Below, piece by piece: positions 43,405 to 51,813 of a DNA stretch of 64,000 nt; the first letter of the stretch is position 1, and each line of letters begins with the position of its first letter. The DNA is from Pseudomonas sp. LRP2-20 (GTDB lineage Bacteria > Pseudomonadota > Gammaproteobacteria > Pseudomonadales > Pseudomonadaceae), in contig NZ_AP025944.1 in the NCBI RefSeq assembly GCF_024349685.1, forward strand, positions 3,540,001 through 3,604,000, given 5' to 3'. The notes under the pieces are model-generated. The model made no database searches and was not told where the DNA came from. It was given only the letters and a program-made list of their open reading frames with translations. Position numbers and translations under genes: made by a program.

Positions 43405-43752
43405 TCAGCGATCGAACTGCGACAGCGGCAATAGCAGCCAGCCGTCCGCTTCCTGGTAATCCAGCGCCTGCAGCGCCTGACCACGGCAGGGGCCATGGAC
43501 ACAGGTGCCGTCCTCGGGCCTGAAACGCGCGCCATGGGCATAGCAGATGACCCACTGGCCATCGGCACTCAGAAAGCGATCCTTGCGGTACTCCAGCGGC
43601 ACCTGCAGGTGCGGGCAGCGGTTGCGGTAGACACGTACCCGGCCCCCGTGGCGGAGCACGAACAGGCTGTCCGCGCCCTGGCCATGCGGGTCGAAACCCC
43701 GTGCCTGCCCTTCCACCACTTCGTCCAGCCGGCACAGCACCAAGCCGCTCAC
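43405..43752 (-). CDS. Rieske-type [2Fe-2S] ferredoxin
   Basis: Small Rieske protein of 115 residues. The cluster ligands are Cys46 and His48 (CPH) and Cys70 and His73 (CYAH), the standard CxH-X21-CxxH layout for a soluble ferredoxin. No ferredoxin reductase or ring-hydroxylating oxygenase gene is in the window, so its electron partner is elsewhere or it serves another role, such as support of the neighbouring dioxygenase. It is 3 nt downstream of the VOC dioxygenase gene and probably co-transcribed from box 2. A Rieske ferredoxin gene also occurs in the fde operon as I recall. Confidence 0.9.
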   Translation of the reverse strand: MSGLVLCRLDEVVEGQARGFDPHGQGADSLFVLRHGGRVRVYRNRCPHLQVPLEYRKDRFLSADGQWVICYAHGARFRPEDGTCVHGPCRGQALQALDYQEADGWLLLPLSQFDR

Positions 43753-43755
43753 CGA

Positions 43756-44697
43756 TCAAGCCGACTTCGCAGGTGGTCCCCCCGGTGCCCATTTCTCCCG
43801 TGAGGTGAAGAGGAACAACTGCGAGTTGTCCGCTGACATGGGCGCCTCACGTGCGGCCCACGCGTCATCGTGCTTGTCCATGTCGGCGTCGTACTCGATA
43901 TGGCAGCCCAACGGGCTGTTGAAGTACCAGAACCAGTTGGACCCCAGCAGGTGCCGGCCTGGGCCCCAGAAGCTGGTCCAGCCCCGTTGCTGGAAGCGCG
44001 TGCCGGCCAGCAGTACCTCGGTGCCGCTGCCCATGTGGAAGGTGAAGTGCTCGCAACCCTGCATGTGTGGCGGGGTCTGGATCATGAACAGGCAATGGTG
44101 GTCGTCCATGCCGGCCGCGCGCATGAACGGGCCGACGCCGCTGAAGCTGTCGGTGGTGACGAAGCCCAGGCGATCGCGGTAGAACGCTTCGCCCTTGGCC
44201 GCGTCAGGCACGAAATACACCACGTGCGACAACGTGCGCGGCCGTGCCGGCATGTCCGGGGTGATGCCCAGCTGGTTTAGCGGGCGTTGCGGCGCGTTGC
44301 CGGGCGCATTGGTCAGGTCGGCAGGCGCCTCGAAGGCACGCCGGCAAGTGACCTGGAAGGCGATGGCAAAGCCCAGGTCGTCGAAGCAGTGCAATGCACC
44401 GTCGGCATCGCGGCGCACTTCGCGATCCCGGCCCAGTTCATCGGCGATAGCCGCAAGATCGCCCGCCGAAGCGACACCGTAGACAGTTTCGCGCAGCGAC
44501 GGGGTTGGCCCCAAAGCCGGCGGCAGGCTGCTGTCGTCGCCGCGACGGATGATGATCGCGGTACCGTCCAGGGCTTCGAAACGGCCACCGTCAGCATCCA
44601 GCCTGGTGGCCGTCAGGCCGTAGTCACGCAGGCAATCGGCACAGGCCTGGATATCGTCGACGCCGAACACCAGCGCATCGAGACCAAGAATGTTCAT
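43756..44697 (-). CDS. VOC-superfamily extradiol-type dioxygenase
   Basis: Two-domain vicinal-oxygen-chelate protein of 313 residues, the length of type I extradiol dioxygenases. The C-terminal domain holds candidate Fe ligands His158 (LSHVVYF), His217 or His221 (CEHFTFH) and Glu268 (CHIEYDADMD). The spacing is like BphC. It would cleave a catechol-type or trihydroxylated ring made by the FAD hydroxylase. The ATG at 44695-44697 has GGAG 8 nt upstream; a GTG three codons earlier is possible. Box 2 lies 113 nt upstream. It is divergent from the NodD-like LysR gene. Confidence 0.88.
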   Translation of the reverse strand: MNILGLDALVFGVDDIQACADCLRDYGLTATRLDADGGRFEALDGTAIIIRRGDDSSLPPALGPTPSLRETVYGVASAGDLAAIADELGRDREVRRDADGALHCFDDLGFAIAFQVTCRRAFEAPADLTNAPGNAPQRPLNQLGITPDMPARPRTLSHVVYFVPDAAKGEAFYRDRLGFVTTDSFSGVGPFMRAAGMDDHHCLFMIQTPPHMQGCEHFTFHMGSGTEVLLAGTRFQQRGWTSFWGPGRHLLGSNWFWYFNSPLGCHIEYDADMDKHDDAWAAREAPMSADNSQLFLFTSREKWAPGGPPAKSA

Positions 44698-44716
44698 GGC
44701 TACCACTCCATTGAAA

Positions 44717-44724
44717 TTGTTATT
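44717..44724 (-). promoter_or_regulatory. Hfq/Crc (CA) motif before the dioxygenase
   Basis: AATAACAA on the minus strand, about 19 nt before the dioxygenase start codon, fits AAnAAnAA. Confidence 0.5.
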
Positions 44725-44810
44725 CGGCGAGGCAGGGTCACCGGTCGTGGGTCGGGGCGGCGCAGCGGCCGTTCGACTGGAGCGCAGATTGCTCGGCGCC
44801 GGGGTGGCAT

Positions 44811-44855
44811 GACCAATCGCGAGTCAGGATGCGAGGCATCGACATTCGCGATACC
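44811..44855. promoter_or_regulatory. Nod-box-like element 2 (two ATC-N9-GAT modules)
   Basis: ATC-N9-GAT occurs at 44816-44830 and 44838-44852, again 22 nt apart. It lies between the dioxygenase gene (minus) and the LysR gene (plus) and may serve both, including LysR autoregulation. Confidence 0.8.
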
Positions 44856-44972
44856 TGTGTGCCGGCCCATGGTGCCTGGCGTTGGCTCTCGCCGTGGAGC
44901 ACGGGTCTTGACGTATCGACAATGCAGCGGGAAGGTATCGCGAAAACAACTACAAGAACCGAGAGCTATCAC

Positions 44973-45911
44973 ATGCGCTTTCACCACCTGGATCTGAACC
45001 TGCTGGTCGCCCTGGACGTTCTGCTCGAGGAGCAGAACATCACCCGCGCCGCCGAACGCCTGCACATGACCCAATCGGCCACCAGTGGCGTGCTCGGCCG
45101 GTTACGCACGTTTTTCGAGGATGAGTTGCTGGTGCAGGTCGGCCGCAAGATGCAGCCGACGCCCTATGCCCTGGAGCTGGCAACGCCGGTGCGCGAGGTG
45201 CTGCTGACCATCCGTTCCTCGATCACCGCCAAGCCGGTGTTCGAACCGGCCAGCAGCAAGCGCCACTTCCGCCTGGTGGCCTCGGACTACCTGATCAGCG
45301 TGCTGTTCGCCCAGGTCATCCAGAACATCCACCAGCAGGCGCCGCACATCACCTTCGAGATGATCAGCCCAGGCGACAGCAGCGCCGAGCTGCTGATGCG
45401 CGGCGAGGTCGACATGATGATCGTGCCCGAACGCTACCTCATCGACGGCCACCCGGCGCAGCTGCTGTTCGAGGAAGATCATGTCTGCGTGGTCTGGCGC
45501 GACAACCCCGAAGTCGGCGAGCAGCTGACGCTGGAACAGTACATGCAGATGGGGCATATCTCGGTAGGTTTTGGTCGCAACCGGCATTTGAGCATCGAGG
45601 ACTGGTTCATGAGCCAGTACGGCTTCAACCGACGCCTGGAAGTGATCACCAATGATTTCAACACCCTGCCCCAGCTGCTGGTGGGCACTGCGCGAATCGC
45701 CACCATGCACCGCCGCCTGGCCGAGCTGTACGCCGGCTACCTGCCCCTGCGCATCCTGCCGCCGCCGGTAAAGATCCCGGTCATGCGCGAATTCATGCTC
45801 TGGCACCGCAGCATGGATGGCGACCCCATGCACCGCTGGCTGCGCGAGCGCATCAGCGACTTCATCCAGCGCGCCGAGCAGGAACCGGCGCCACTTCGCG
45901 CCAGCGCCTGA
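44973..45911 (+). CDS. LysR regulator, NodD-like subgroup
   Basis: LysR-type regulator of 312 residues. The start RFHHLDLNLLVALDVLLEEQ and HTH segment NITRAAERLHMTQSATSGVL are like NodD/NahR/TdcA-type members, where the DLNLL opening is conserved. The effector domain has RHFRLVASDYL and the NodD-style GLMRGEVDMMIVPE-like stretch (LLMRGEVDMMIVPERYL). It is the only regulator inside the aromatic locus and is flanked by boxes 2 and 3. NodD proteins bind ATC-N9-GAT nod boxes and respond to flavonoids; FdeR of Herbaspirillum seropedicae is a NodD-like activator of naringenin breakdown. A flavonoid or related phenolic inducer is therefore the leading hypothesis. Confidence 0.9.
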   Translation: MRFHHLDLNLLVALDVLLEEQNITRAAERLHMTQSATSGVLGRLRTFFEDELLVQVGRKMQPTPYALELATPVREVLLTIRSSITAKPVFEPASSKRHFRLVASDYLISVLFAQVIQNIHQQAPHITFEMISPGDSSAELLMRGEVDMMIVPERYLIDGHPAQLLFEEDHVCVVWRDNPEVGEQLTLEQYMQMGHISVGFGRNRHLSIEDWFMSQYGFNRRLEVITNDFNTLPQLLVGTARIATMHRRLAELYAGYLPLRILPPPVKIPVMREFMLWHRSMDGDPMHRWLRERISDFIQRAEQEPAPLRASA

Positions 45912-45948
45912 GCCTCAGCCATCGCCCCGGCCTGCGCCAGCGCGGCCG

Positions 45949-45993
45949 GGCATCGCGTTTGGCGATACCTCGCATCCCCGATCACGATTGGCC
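45949..45993. promoter_or_regulatory. Nod-box-like element 3 (two ATC-N9-GAT modules)
   Basis: ATC-N9-GAT occurs at 45952-45966 and 45974-45988, 22 nt apart. It is the reverse complement of boxes 1 and 2, as expected because its gene is on the plus strand. It ends 98 nt before the C-C hydrolase start. Confidence 0.8.
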
Positions 45994-46084
45994 TCGCCCT
46001 GCCCCGTCTGCGTACCTTGCCTTCGAACCCCGCCCTGCGTGCCTGCCGCAATCATGGGCGCCGGACCAACGACCGCAGAAGGAC

Positions 46085-46092
46085 AACAAGAA
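46085..46092 (+). promoter_or_regulatory. Hfq/Crc (CA) motif overlapping the hydrolase start
   Basis: AACAAGAA ends at the A of the ATG at 46092 and follows AAGGA, so binding there would block translation. Confidence 0.6.
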
Positions 46093-47249
46093 TGTTCCGT
46101 TACTTCCCCACCAACTACGTCTGGAACCTCTCGGTGGACCTGGCCATCGAAATGGGCGCCCGCATGGGCGAGATCGAAGAAATGTGTGCCCCGTTGCAGG
46201 AAGCCTCCAGGCAGCCCGACGCCGCTGGCACCCAGGCATTTCGGGAAACCTGGTCGACCATGGCCGACAAGCTCTGTGTGCTGGCCGAGGAAGACCAAGC
46301 CGCTGGCCGGCGCCTTTCTGCCGGCGAGAAATACAACCGCGCCGCTACCTACTACCTCACCTGCGAACGCCTGCAGGCCCACGGCGCGCCGGGCCGCGCG
46401 GCGCTGTACCAGCGTTTCCTGGAGACCTTCGCGCGGGGTATCGACCTGGCCAGGGAAAATTGCGAGCGGGTCGAGATCCCCTATGAGGGCAAGCACCTCT
46501 CGGGCTTGCTGGTACGGGCAGAAGGCGTGAGTGGCCCGGCGCCACTGCTGGTGCAGGTCAACGGCCTGGATTCGACCAAGGAAATGAAATACCGCGTCGG
46601 CCTACCCGCCTGGCTGGCCAAACGCGGTGTGTCATCGCTGATCCTCGACCAGCCTGGCACCGGCGAAGCGCTGCGCCTGCAGGGCCTGACTGCCCGCTAC
46701 GACAGCGAGCACTGGGCCAGCCGCGTGGTTGACTGGCTGGAGACCCGCGCCGATGTCGACCCCAAGCGCATTGGCATGGAGGGGGTGTCCTTGGGGGGTT
46801 ACTACTGCCCGCGCGCGGTGGCCTTCGAACCGCGCTTCGCCTGCGGCGTGGTGTGGGGCGCCAACCACGACTGGCGCGATGTGCAGAAACGCCGCCTGGA
46901 GAAAGAAGGCAACTTCCCCGTGCCGCACTACTGGGCGCACGTGCAATGGGTCTGGGGGGCGAAGGATATGGACGCGTTCATGCGCATCGCCGAGAACGTG
47001 CACCTCGACGGCGTGCTCGATCGCATCCGCGTGCCATTCCTGGTCACCCATGGCGAGAAAGACTCGCAGATCCCGCTCAAATGGGCGCACCGTACCTATG
47101 AGCAACTGGTCAACAGCCCCAAGCGCGAGCTGAAGATCTTCACCGACCGCGAAGGCGGCGTGCAGCATTCCAGTTTCGACAACAGCATCAATGCCGGCCA
47201 TTACATCGCCGACTGGGTAGCCGAGACCCTTGGCGGTCATACCGCCTGA
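46092..47249 (+). CDS. Alpha/beta hydrolase, 2,6-dihydroxypseudooxynicotine hydrolase-like C-C hydrolase
   Basis: Alpha/beta hydrolase of 385 residues with a long N-terminal helical cap (1-130), like 2,6-dihydroxypseudooxynicotine hydrolase of the nicotine pathway. The nucleophile is Ser233 in GVSLGG, with probable acid Asp324 (HGEKDSQIP) and base His359 (GVQHSS). NGLDSTKEM and DQPGTGEA are other family features. Such enzymes cleave a C-C bond next to a carbonyl on a hydroxylated ring. The ATG at 46092 follows AAGGA. It has its own nod-box-like element 98 nt upstream. In a flavonoid pathway it could release a phenylpropanoid acid. Confidence 0.88.
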   Translation: MFRYFPTNYVWNLSVDLAIEMGARMGEIEEMCAPLQEASRQPDAAGTQAFRETWSTMADKLCVLAEEDQAAGRRLSAGEKYNRAATYYLTCERLQAHGAPGRAALYQRFLETFARGIDLARENCERVEIPYEGKHLSGLLVRAEGVSGPAPLLVQVNGLDSTKEMKYRVGLPAWLAKRGVSSLILDQPGTGEALRLQGLTARYDSEHWASRVVDWLETRADVDPKRIGMEGVSLGGYYCPRAVAFEPRFACGVVWGANHDWRDVQKRRLEKEGNFPVPHYWAHVQWVWGAKDMDAFMRIAENVHLDGVLDRIRVPFLVTHGEKDSQIPLKWAHRTYEQLVNSPKRELKIFTDREGGVQHSSFDNSINAGHYIADWVAETLGGHTA

Positions 47250-47283
47250 GCTCCCCGGCCGGCACTGCCGACCCGCCACCAGA

Positions 47284-47301
47284 CGGCGCCCCAGGGCGCC
47301 G
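47284..47301. terminator. Hairpin between hydrolase and histidine kinase genes
   Basis: CGGCGCC and GGCGCCG form a 7-bp stem with a CCAG loop between convergent genes, then CTTGGCATTT on the plus strand. Likely bidirectional. Confidence 0.5.
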
Positions 47302-47374
47302 CTTGGCATTTACGTGTACGCCGAATCAGCTATCGATGGCGGGGCATCGACAGCGAACGCCCGCCAGCGAAGCG

Positions 47375-48727
47375 TCAATCGGCATCAGCCGGCCACTGCA
47401 GGCACACGCGCCAGCCCAACTGCGTTGCATCATCGGCGTAACCCACCGCCACCTCCCCGCCAGAGCGCTGGACGATGGTACGCACAATCGACAGCCCCAG
47501 GCCGGAGCCTTCCCCGACCTGTTGATTGCCCCGATAGAACGGATCGAATACACGCTCCCAGTCTTGCGCAGGAACACCAGGGCCATCATCACGCACACAC
47601 AGTCTGAGCCCTTCGGCACTCTGCACCGCCTGCACATCGACATGCCCCCCCACCGGTGCGTGCCGGATGGCGTTCTCGACCAGGTTCTTGATCACGGTCC
47701 GCAGCTCCACTTCCTGCATCGGCAACAGCGCATCGTCACCTTCCAGGCCAATGTCCAGCTGCTTCTGCTCTGCCAACGGCATCAAGTCCTCCAGCACCAG
47801 GCGGCAAGTTTCATGCAGCGACACCGAACCTGGTGACGCCTCGGCCAGTTGCGCGCTGGCCAGTGCCAGCAACTGCTCGACCAGCTTGCGACTCCTGCCG
47901 ATACCACGGCGCAGCCTGGCCACGTGCAGCCTGGTGCGCTCCGACATGGCTTCGTGCTCAAGGCCCTCCGCCTGCAGCGACAGCGCGGTGAGGGGGGTAC
48001 GCAGCTCATGGGCCGCATCGGCTACGAAGCGCTTCTGGCCTTCAAGGGTGCGCGAAACGCGCCCGAGCAGCCGGTTTATCGCCTGTACGAACGGGCGTAT
48101 TTCGGTCGCCAGCAGGCGCTCATCGATGGGGCGCAGGTCCTGATCGTCGCGGGTATCGAGCATGGCCGCCAAGGTCGAGACCGGCCTGAACAGCTCGCGG
48201 ATCAGGTTGGCCACCACCAGCAGCAATATCGGGAAGAGGATGGCAAATGGCAGCAATGCACGCCATGCACTTTTGCGCGCATCACGATTACGGCTGTCGA
48301 TTTCCTGCACCACGGCAAAGCGCCTGCCGGAGGTGTCAGTACTGACCAGCACGCGAAAAGGTTCGTTGCCCACCACCAGCGTCGACAGGCCATTGGCCAC
48401 CGAGCCCGGAATCGGCAGTGGCAGCTGGCTGTCATCGGCATGGCTGACTGACTGGCCATCGGCCAGGTACTGGATGACGATACGGGTTTCTTCATCATCC
48501 GCGGCCCCAGGCTGCGCGCTGCCTGAGTAATGAAATGCCAGGCCCTGGCGCAGGTACAACGCGGCCACCTGGTGCAAGCTCTTGTCTTGCAGGTCGAGCG
48601 CTTCATCGTACGCGGTGAAGTAGCTGAAGGCCCCACTCACGGTCGCTACCAGCAGGATCGCGACCGACAGCGCCACCGACAGGCGCAGTTGCAGCGACTG
48701 CTTCAGGCGTGTTTTGAGACCATCCAT
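47375..48727 (-). CDS. Sensor histidine kinase, QseC/PmrB-like
   Basis: Membrane sensor kinase of 450 residues. The first helix is LRLSVALSVAILLVATVSGA, the periplasmic domain spans about 45-160, and the second helix LPFAILFPILLLVVANLI is followed by HAMP and HisKA domains. The phosphorylation site is in AAHELRTPLTALSLQ; N-box NLVENAIRH and G-boxes DDGPGVP and GSGLGLSIV complete the ATPase domain. I use the ATG at 48725-48727, preceded by AGGGGG, which overlaps the response-regulator gene by 25 nt. It is the last gene of a four-gene operon. The signal is unknown. Confidence 0.92.
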   Translation of the reverse strand: MDGLKTRLKQSLQLRLSVALSVAILLVATVSGAFSYFTAYDEALDLQDKSLHQVAALYLRQGLAFHYSGSAQPGAADDEETRIVIQYLADGQSVSHADDSQLPLPIPGSVANGLSTLVVGNEPFRVLVSTDTSGRRFAVVQEIDSRNRDARKSAWRALLPFAILFPILLLVVANLIRELFRPVSTLAAMLDTRDDQDLRPIDERLLATEIRPFVQAINRLLGRVSRTLEGQKRFVADAAHELRTPLTALSLQAEGLEHEAMSERTRLHVARLRRGIGRSRKLVEQLLALASAQLAEASPGSVSLHETCRLVLEDLMPLAEQKQLDIGLEGDDALLPMQEVELRTVIKNLVENAIRHAPVGGHVDVQAVQSAEGLRLCVRDDGPGVPAQDWERVFDPFYRGNQQVGEGSGLGLSIVRTIVQRSGGEVAVGYADDATQLGWRVCLQWPADAD

Positions 48728-49368
48728 CCCAGCCCCCTGATATTGCGAATCACGTCCTTGCCCAACTTGCGGCGCAGCCCGTGGATGATGAACTCCACGG
48801 CATTGCTTTCTACCTCGTTGCCCCACCCGTAGATGCGGTCTTCCAGTTCGCTGCGCGAGAGAATGGCCCCGGGGCGCACCAGCAACGCCTGGAGCAAGGC
48901 AAATTCACGGTTGGAAAGCTGCACGGGTTGCTGATCGAGCACGCGTGCGCATTTGCTGACCGGGTCCAGGCTCAGCGTTCCATTGCCCAGTTCAGGGGCC
49001 GCGCGCCCGCCCTTGCGGCGCATGACCGCGCGCATCCTGGCGAGCAGTTCAGCCATCTCGAAGGGTTTTTGCAAAAAGTCATCCGCCCCGCCGTCCAGCC
49101 CGCACACCCGGTCATCGAGCCCCGCGCGTGCGGTGATGATCAGCAGCGGCACCGGGTTGTCCGCTGCTCGCAGATTTTGCAGCACCTGCAGGCCACCCTG
49201 CCCGGGCAGCCCGAGGTCGAGCAGTACCTGGTCGTAGGGCTGGGTACGCAGGGCCGCTTCGGCCGCCAGACCGTCAGCGACCCAATCCACGGCGTAGCCC
49301 GCCTCGCCCAGTGCGTCCTGCAGCGCCTGGGCGATCATGCTGTCATCCTCGACCAGTAATACCCGCAT
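48703..49368 (-). CDS. OmpR-family response regulator, QseB/PmrA-like
   Basis: Response regulator of 221 residues. The receiver has acidic residues in LVEDDS, phospho-acceptor Asp51 (LLDLGLPG) and Lys101 (LQKPF). The C-terminal winged helix domain (LSNREFALLQALLVRPGAIL; VEFIIHGLRRKLGKDVIRNI) is of the OmpR type. The ATG at 49366-49368 opens the receiver domain; the longer frame is not conserved. It is translationally coupled with the kinase. Likely targets are its own operon and membrane-related genes. Confidence 0.94.
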   Translation of the reverse strand: MRVLLVEDDSMIAQALQDALGEAGYAVDWVADGLAAEAALRTQPYDQVLLDLGLPGQGGLQVLQNLRAADNPVPLLIITARAGLDDRVCGLDGGADDFLQKPFEMAELLARMRAVMRRKGGRAAPELGNGTLSLDPVSKCARVLDQQPVQLSNREFALLQALLVRPGAILSRSELEDRIYGWGNEVESNAVEFIIHGLRRKLGKDVIRNIRGLGWMVSKHA

Positions 49369-49442
49369 GGCCTTCCCCGCTATCAACCTGTGCAGGCAAC
49401 AATAGCCCGAGCGGCCGGTGACCGATAGGCTATCGCCGCGTT

Positions 49443-49853
49443 TCAGCCCTGCCCCTGCAGGGTATCGAACGCCTTCAGCAGGTCGGCCATGGCCGCCTTG
49501 CATTGGCCTTGTTGAGGCTGGCTGGCCCGCAACGCATCCAGGGCGTGGTCGATTGCCTTGTCCAGCACATGCCAGTCGCTGGCGGCACGCGGCTTGATCC
49601 CGGCCTCGGCGTCGTCCCAGGTCTTTTCCAGGTCCCTGATACGTGCCTTGGCCGCGGGCAGGTCCTGGGCATCCACCTTGGCGGCGACATCCACGGCAAT
49701 GGCCCGGAATGCGCTGAGGTCGCCCAGCTTGGTCGGGGCATGGACGCCAGCGACCTGTGGCGGTTCATCCGGCTTGGAACAGCCCTGGGTTACCAGCAAT
49801 GCGCTGGCGACACAGGCAATGGCAAGGGCTTTGAGCAGAGCGTTGGAAATCAT
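49443..49853 (-). CDS. Small predicted lipoprotein
   Basis: Predicted lipoprotein of 136 residues. The signal ACVASALLVTQGC carries a lipobox ending at Cys25, and the mature part is a charged helical domain (DLSAFRAIAVDVAAKVDAQD, ARIRDLEKTWDDAEAGIKPR). I do not recognise a named family beyond this. It lies between the COG4705 gene (16-nt gap) and the response regulator gene (74-nt gap), which suggests a shared operon and possibly a role in signal input or in the membrane protein's function. Confidence 0.8.
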   Translation of the reverse strand: MISNALLKALAIACVASALLVTQGCSKPDEPPQVAGVHAPTKLGDLSAFRAIAVDVAAKVDAQDLPAAKARIRDLEKTWDDAEAGIKPRAASDWHVLDKAIDHALDALRASQPQQGQCKAAMADLLKAFDTLQGQG

Positions 49854-49869
49854 GGGTGTTACCTCACTA

Positions 49870-50634
49870 TCAAGGGGTAAGTCGCTTGGTTTGGCTGGCA
49901 GCGAACTGGGCAACGCAGACCAGGATGAAAATGACGCAAAGGAAGATCGCGCTGGTCCAGGTCGCCCCCATGCCGAGGCCACCGTAATCACGGGATTGGG
50001 TAAGCAGGTCACCCAGCGAGGCGCCGAGCGGGCGGGTCAGGATGTAGGCCACCCAGAACACCAGCACCGTGCTGGCACCCAGGCGCCAGGCAAGCAGGCA
50101 GGCAGCGATCAGCACGGCGAAGATCACGCAACCGAAACTGAAGCCAAGCCCCAGTGCCTCGGTCGCCAGATCACCACCGGCAGTACCCAGGGCGAAGGTG
50201 CACAGGACGGTGGCCCAATAGAAGGCTTCGCGGCGGGCAGTGACGATTTCGCGAATCGACAGGTTGCGCTCCACGGCGTACCAGACCGCAAAATTGACCA
50301 CCAGCAACGCTGAGAAAAATGCCGTGCTGGCATACAGGCTGATGTCCAGTTCGTCAGTCAGGATGTCGGTTATCTGGGTGCCCAGGATGCTGACCAGTAC
50401 CACACAGAGCCAGTAGATCCAGGGTTCGCAGCTGCGCTTGCGCATTTGCAGGGTCAACGCGCCGGCCAGCAGCACTGCCATCACCGCACTGGTGATGGCA
50501 AGGCCCCAGCCGACGTCGACAGCGAGAAAGTCGGCGAAGGTCTCGCCGACCGTGGTGGACATGATCTTGATGATCCAGAAGGACAGTGTCACTTCCGGTA
50601 CCTTGTTGAGCCAACCGCTGCTGGCAGTCTTCAT
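49870..50634 (-). CDS. COG4705 polytopic membrane protein
   Basis: Inner-membrane protein of 254 residues in the COG4705 group. The N-terminal motif LNKVPEVTLSFWIIKIMSTT, followed by VGETFADFLAVDVGWGLA, is typical of this family and is repeated in weaker form (GTAGGDLATEALGLGF). About seven helices are visible. It is the first gene of the operon with a lipoprotein and a two-component system. Its biochemical function is unknown; a transporter or sensor role is possible. Confidence 0.85.
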   Translation of the reverse strand: MKTASSGWLNKVPEVTLSFWIIKIMSTTVGETFADFLAVDVGWGLAITSAVMAVLLAGALTLQMRKRSCEPWIYWLCVVLVSILGTQITDILTDELDISLYASTAFFSALLVVNFAVWYAVERNLSIREIVTARREAFYWATVLCTFALGTAGGDLATEALGLGFSFGCVIFAVLIAACLLAWRLGASTVLVFWVAYILTRPLGASLGDLLTQSRDYGGLGMGATWTSAIFLCVIFILVCVAQFAASQTKRLTP

Positions 50635-50815
50635 GGGTGTACCTCCTCCGGCCCCGTCAGGGGTTTTGCCGCGGAGGTTACGGATGAAGACTTAGATGAG
50701 CCTGAGGGGGCATGCCGTCGGCCTGCATCGGTTTGAGGAAGCGGCGGCCAGCGCCGCCTTGGCTCACCTGGTCCCTTCTCGTATGATCGGCCCATCCCGA
50801 TCTGGAACGTGTCAT

Positions 50816-51793
50816 GTGAAGTCGTTACCCGAAAACGCTGCAACTGGCCCGGCTGCCGGCAAAAACATCAAATGGGACGTGAGCGAGGCAGCCAACCAGC
50901 TGTCCTGGGACGACTTGCGCATCATCAAGACGCTCAGTGACTGCGGCAACCGCGCGGCCACGGCCAAGAAACTCGGCATCAACGTCTCCACCGTGTCCCG
51001 GCGGGTCTCGCAGTTGGAGAAAACACTGGGCGTGGCCCTGTTCGATCACCGCAAGTCAGGCTATCTGCTCACCATCGAGGGCGCGGAACTGCGTGCATTG
51101 GCCGAGCGCGTGGAGCTGGACATCGTCAGCGTGACGCGGCGCGTCTCACGGGCTGGCCAGGGGCCTCTGGGCAAGCTTCGCATCACCACCAGCGACTCCC
51201 TGCTCCTGTACTTCCTCACCCCCATCATCGCCGATTTCAAAGCCCTGAACGAAGGGATCACCATCGAAGTACTGGTAGGCAACGAATCACTGAGCCTGGC
51301 CCGAGATGAGTCGGATATCGCGGTTCGAGCGACCAAGAAACCCGCCGAGAGCCTGGTGGGTCGCAAGCTGGCTACCATCGCCTGGGCCGCTTACGGCAGC
51401 AGCAACCACCTGACGCCGACTCCGCTGTTTACGGAGGGCCAGGCATGGGTTTCCTATTCCGCCGCGCTACGAGGGCTGAAAGCGACGAGCTACGTCGAGA
51501 GCAGGGTCGCAGCCGAGTGCATCGCGTACCGCACCGATTCGGTCGCAGCAGCAAGCGCGGCCATCGCAGCGGGCCTGGGGGTGGGTTTTCTGCCCTGCAT
51601 GCTGGGCGATATCACGCCAGGGCTGGAACGCGTCGGCCCGGTAGTGCCGGAGCTTCAGGATGAGCTATGGCTGCTGACGCACCAGGACATCCGCAAATCG
51701 TGGCGGGTCAAGGCATTCATGACGTTCTGTGCAGCCGCCGTTGCCAACCAGAAGGCTCTGATCGAGGGCCAACTGGAACTCCCGGTCACGTAG
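50816..51793 (+). CDS. LysR-family transcriptional regulator
   Basis: LysR regulator of about 325 residues. The HTH is LSWDDLRIIKTLSDCGNRAA, then KKLGINVSTVSRRVSQLEKT; the N-terminus is about 20 residues longer than usual. The start is uncertain: I use the GTG at 50816, but an ATG at 50783 and other codons are open upstream to 50696. It is divergent from the COG4705 gene (181-nt gap) and convergent with the Rid-protein gene. The neighbouring Rid and YcaC-like genes, with palindromes between them, are its most likely targets. Confidence 0.85.
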   Translation: MKSLPENAATGPAAGKNIKWDVSEAANQLSWDDLRIIKTLSDCGNRAATAKKLGINVSTVSRRVSQLEKTLGVALFDHRKSGYLLTIEGAELRALAERVELDIVSVTRRVSRAGQGPLGKLRITTSDSLLLYFLTPIIADFKALNEGITIEVLVGNESLSLARDESDIAVRATKKPAESLVGRKLATIAWAAYGSSNHLTPTPLFTEGQAWVSYSAALRGLKATSYVESRVAAECIAYRTDSVAAASAAIAAGLGVGFLPCMLGDITPGLERVGPVVPELQDELWLLTHQDIRKSWRVKAFMTFCAAAVANQKALIEGQLELPVT

Positions 51794-51813
51794 CACGAAA
51801 CCGGGAGTGCAGG

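Noticed and set aside
43266..43568. Upstream extension of the FAD hydroxylase frame
   Set aside because: It overlaps the regulatory box and the Rieske gene in another frame and precedes the conserved dinucleotide-binding start.
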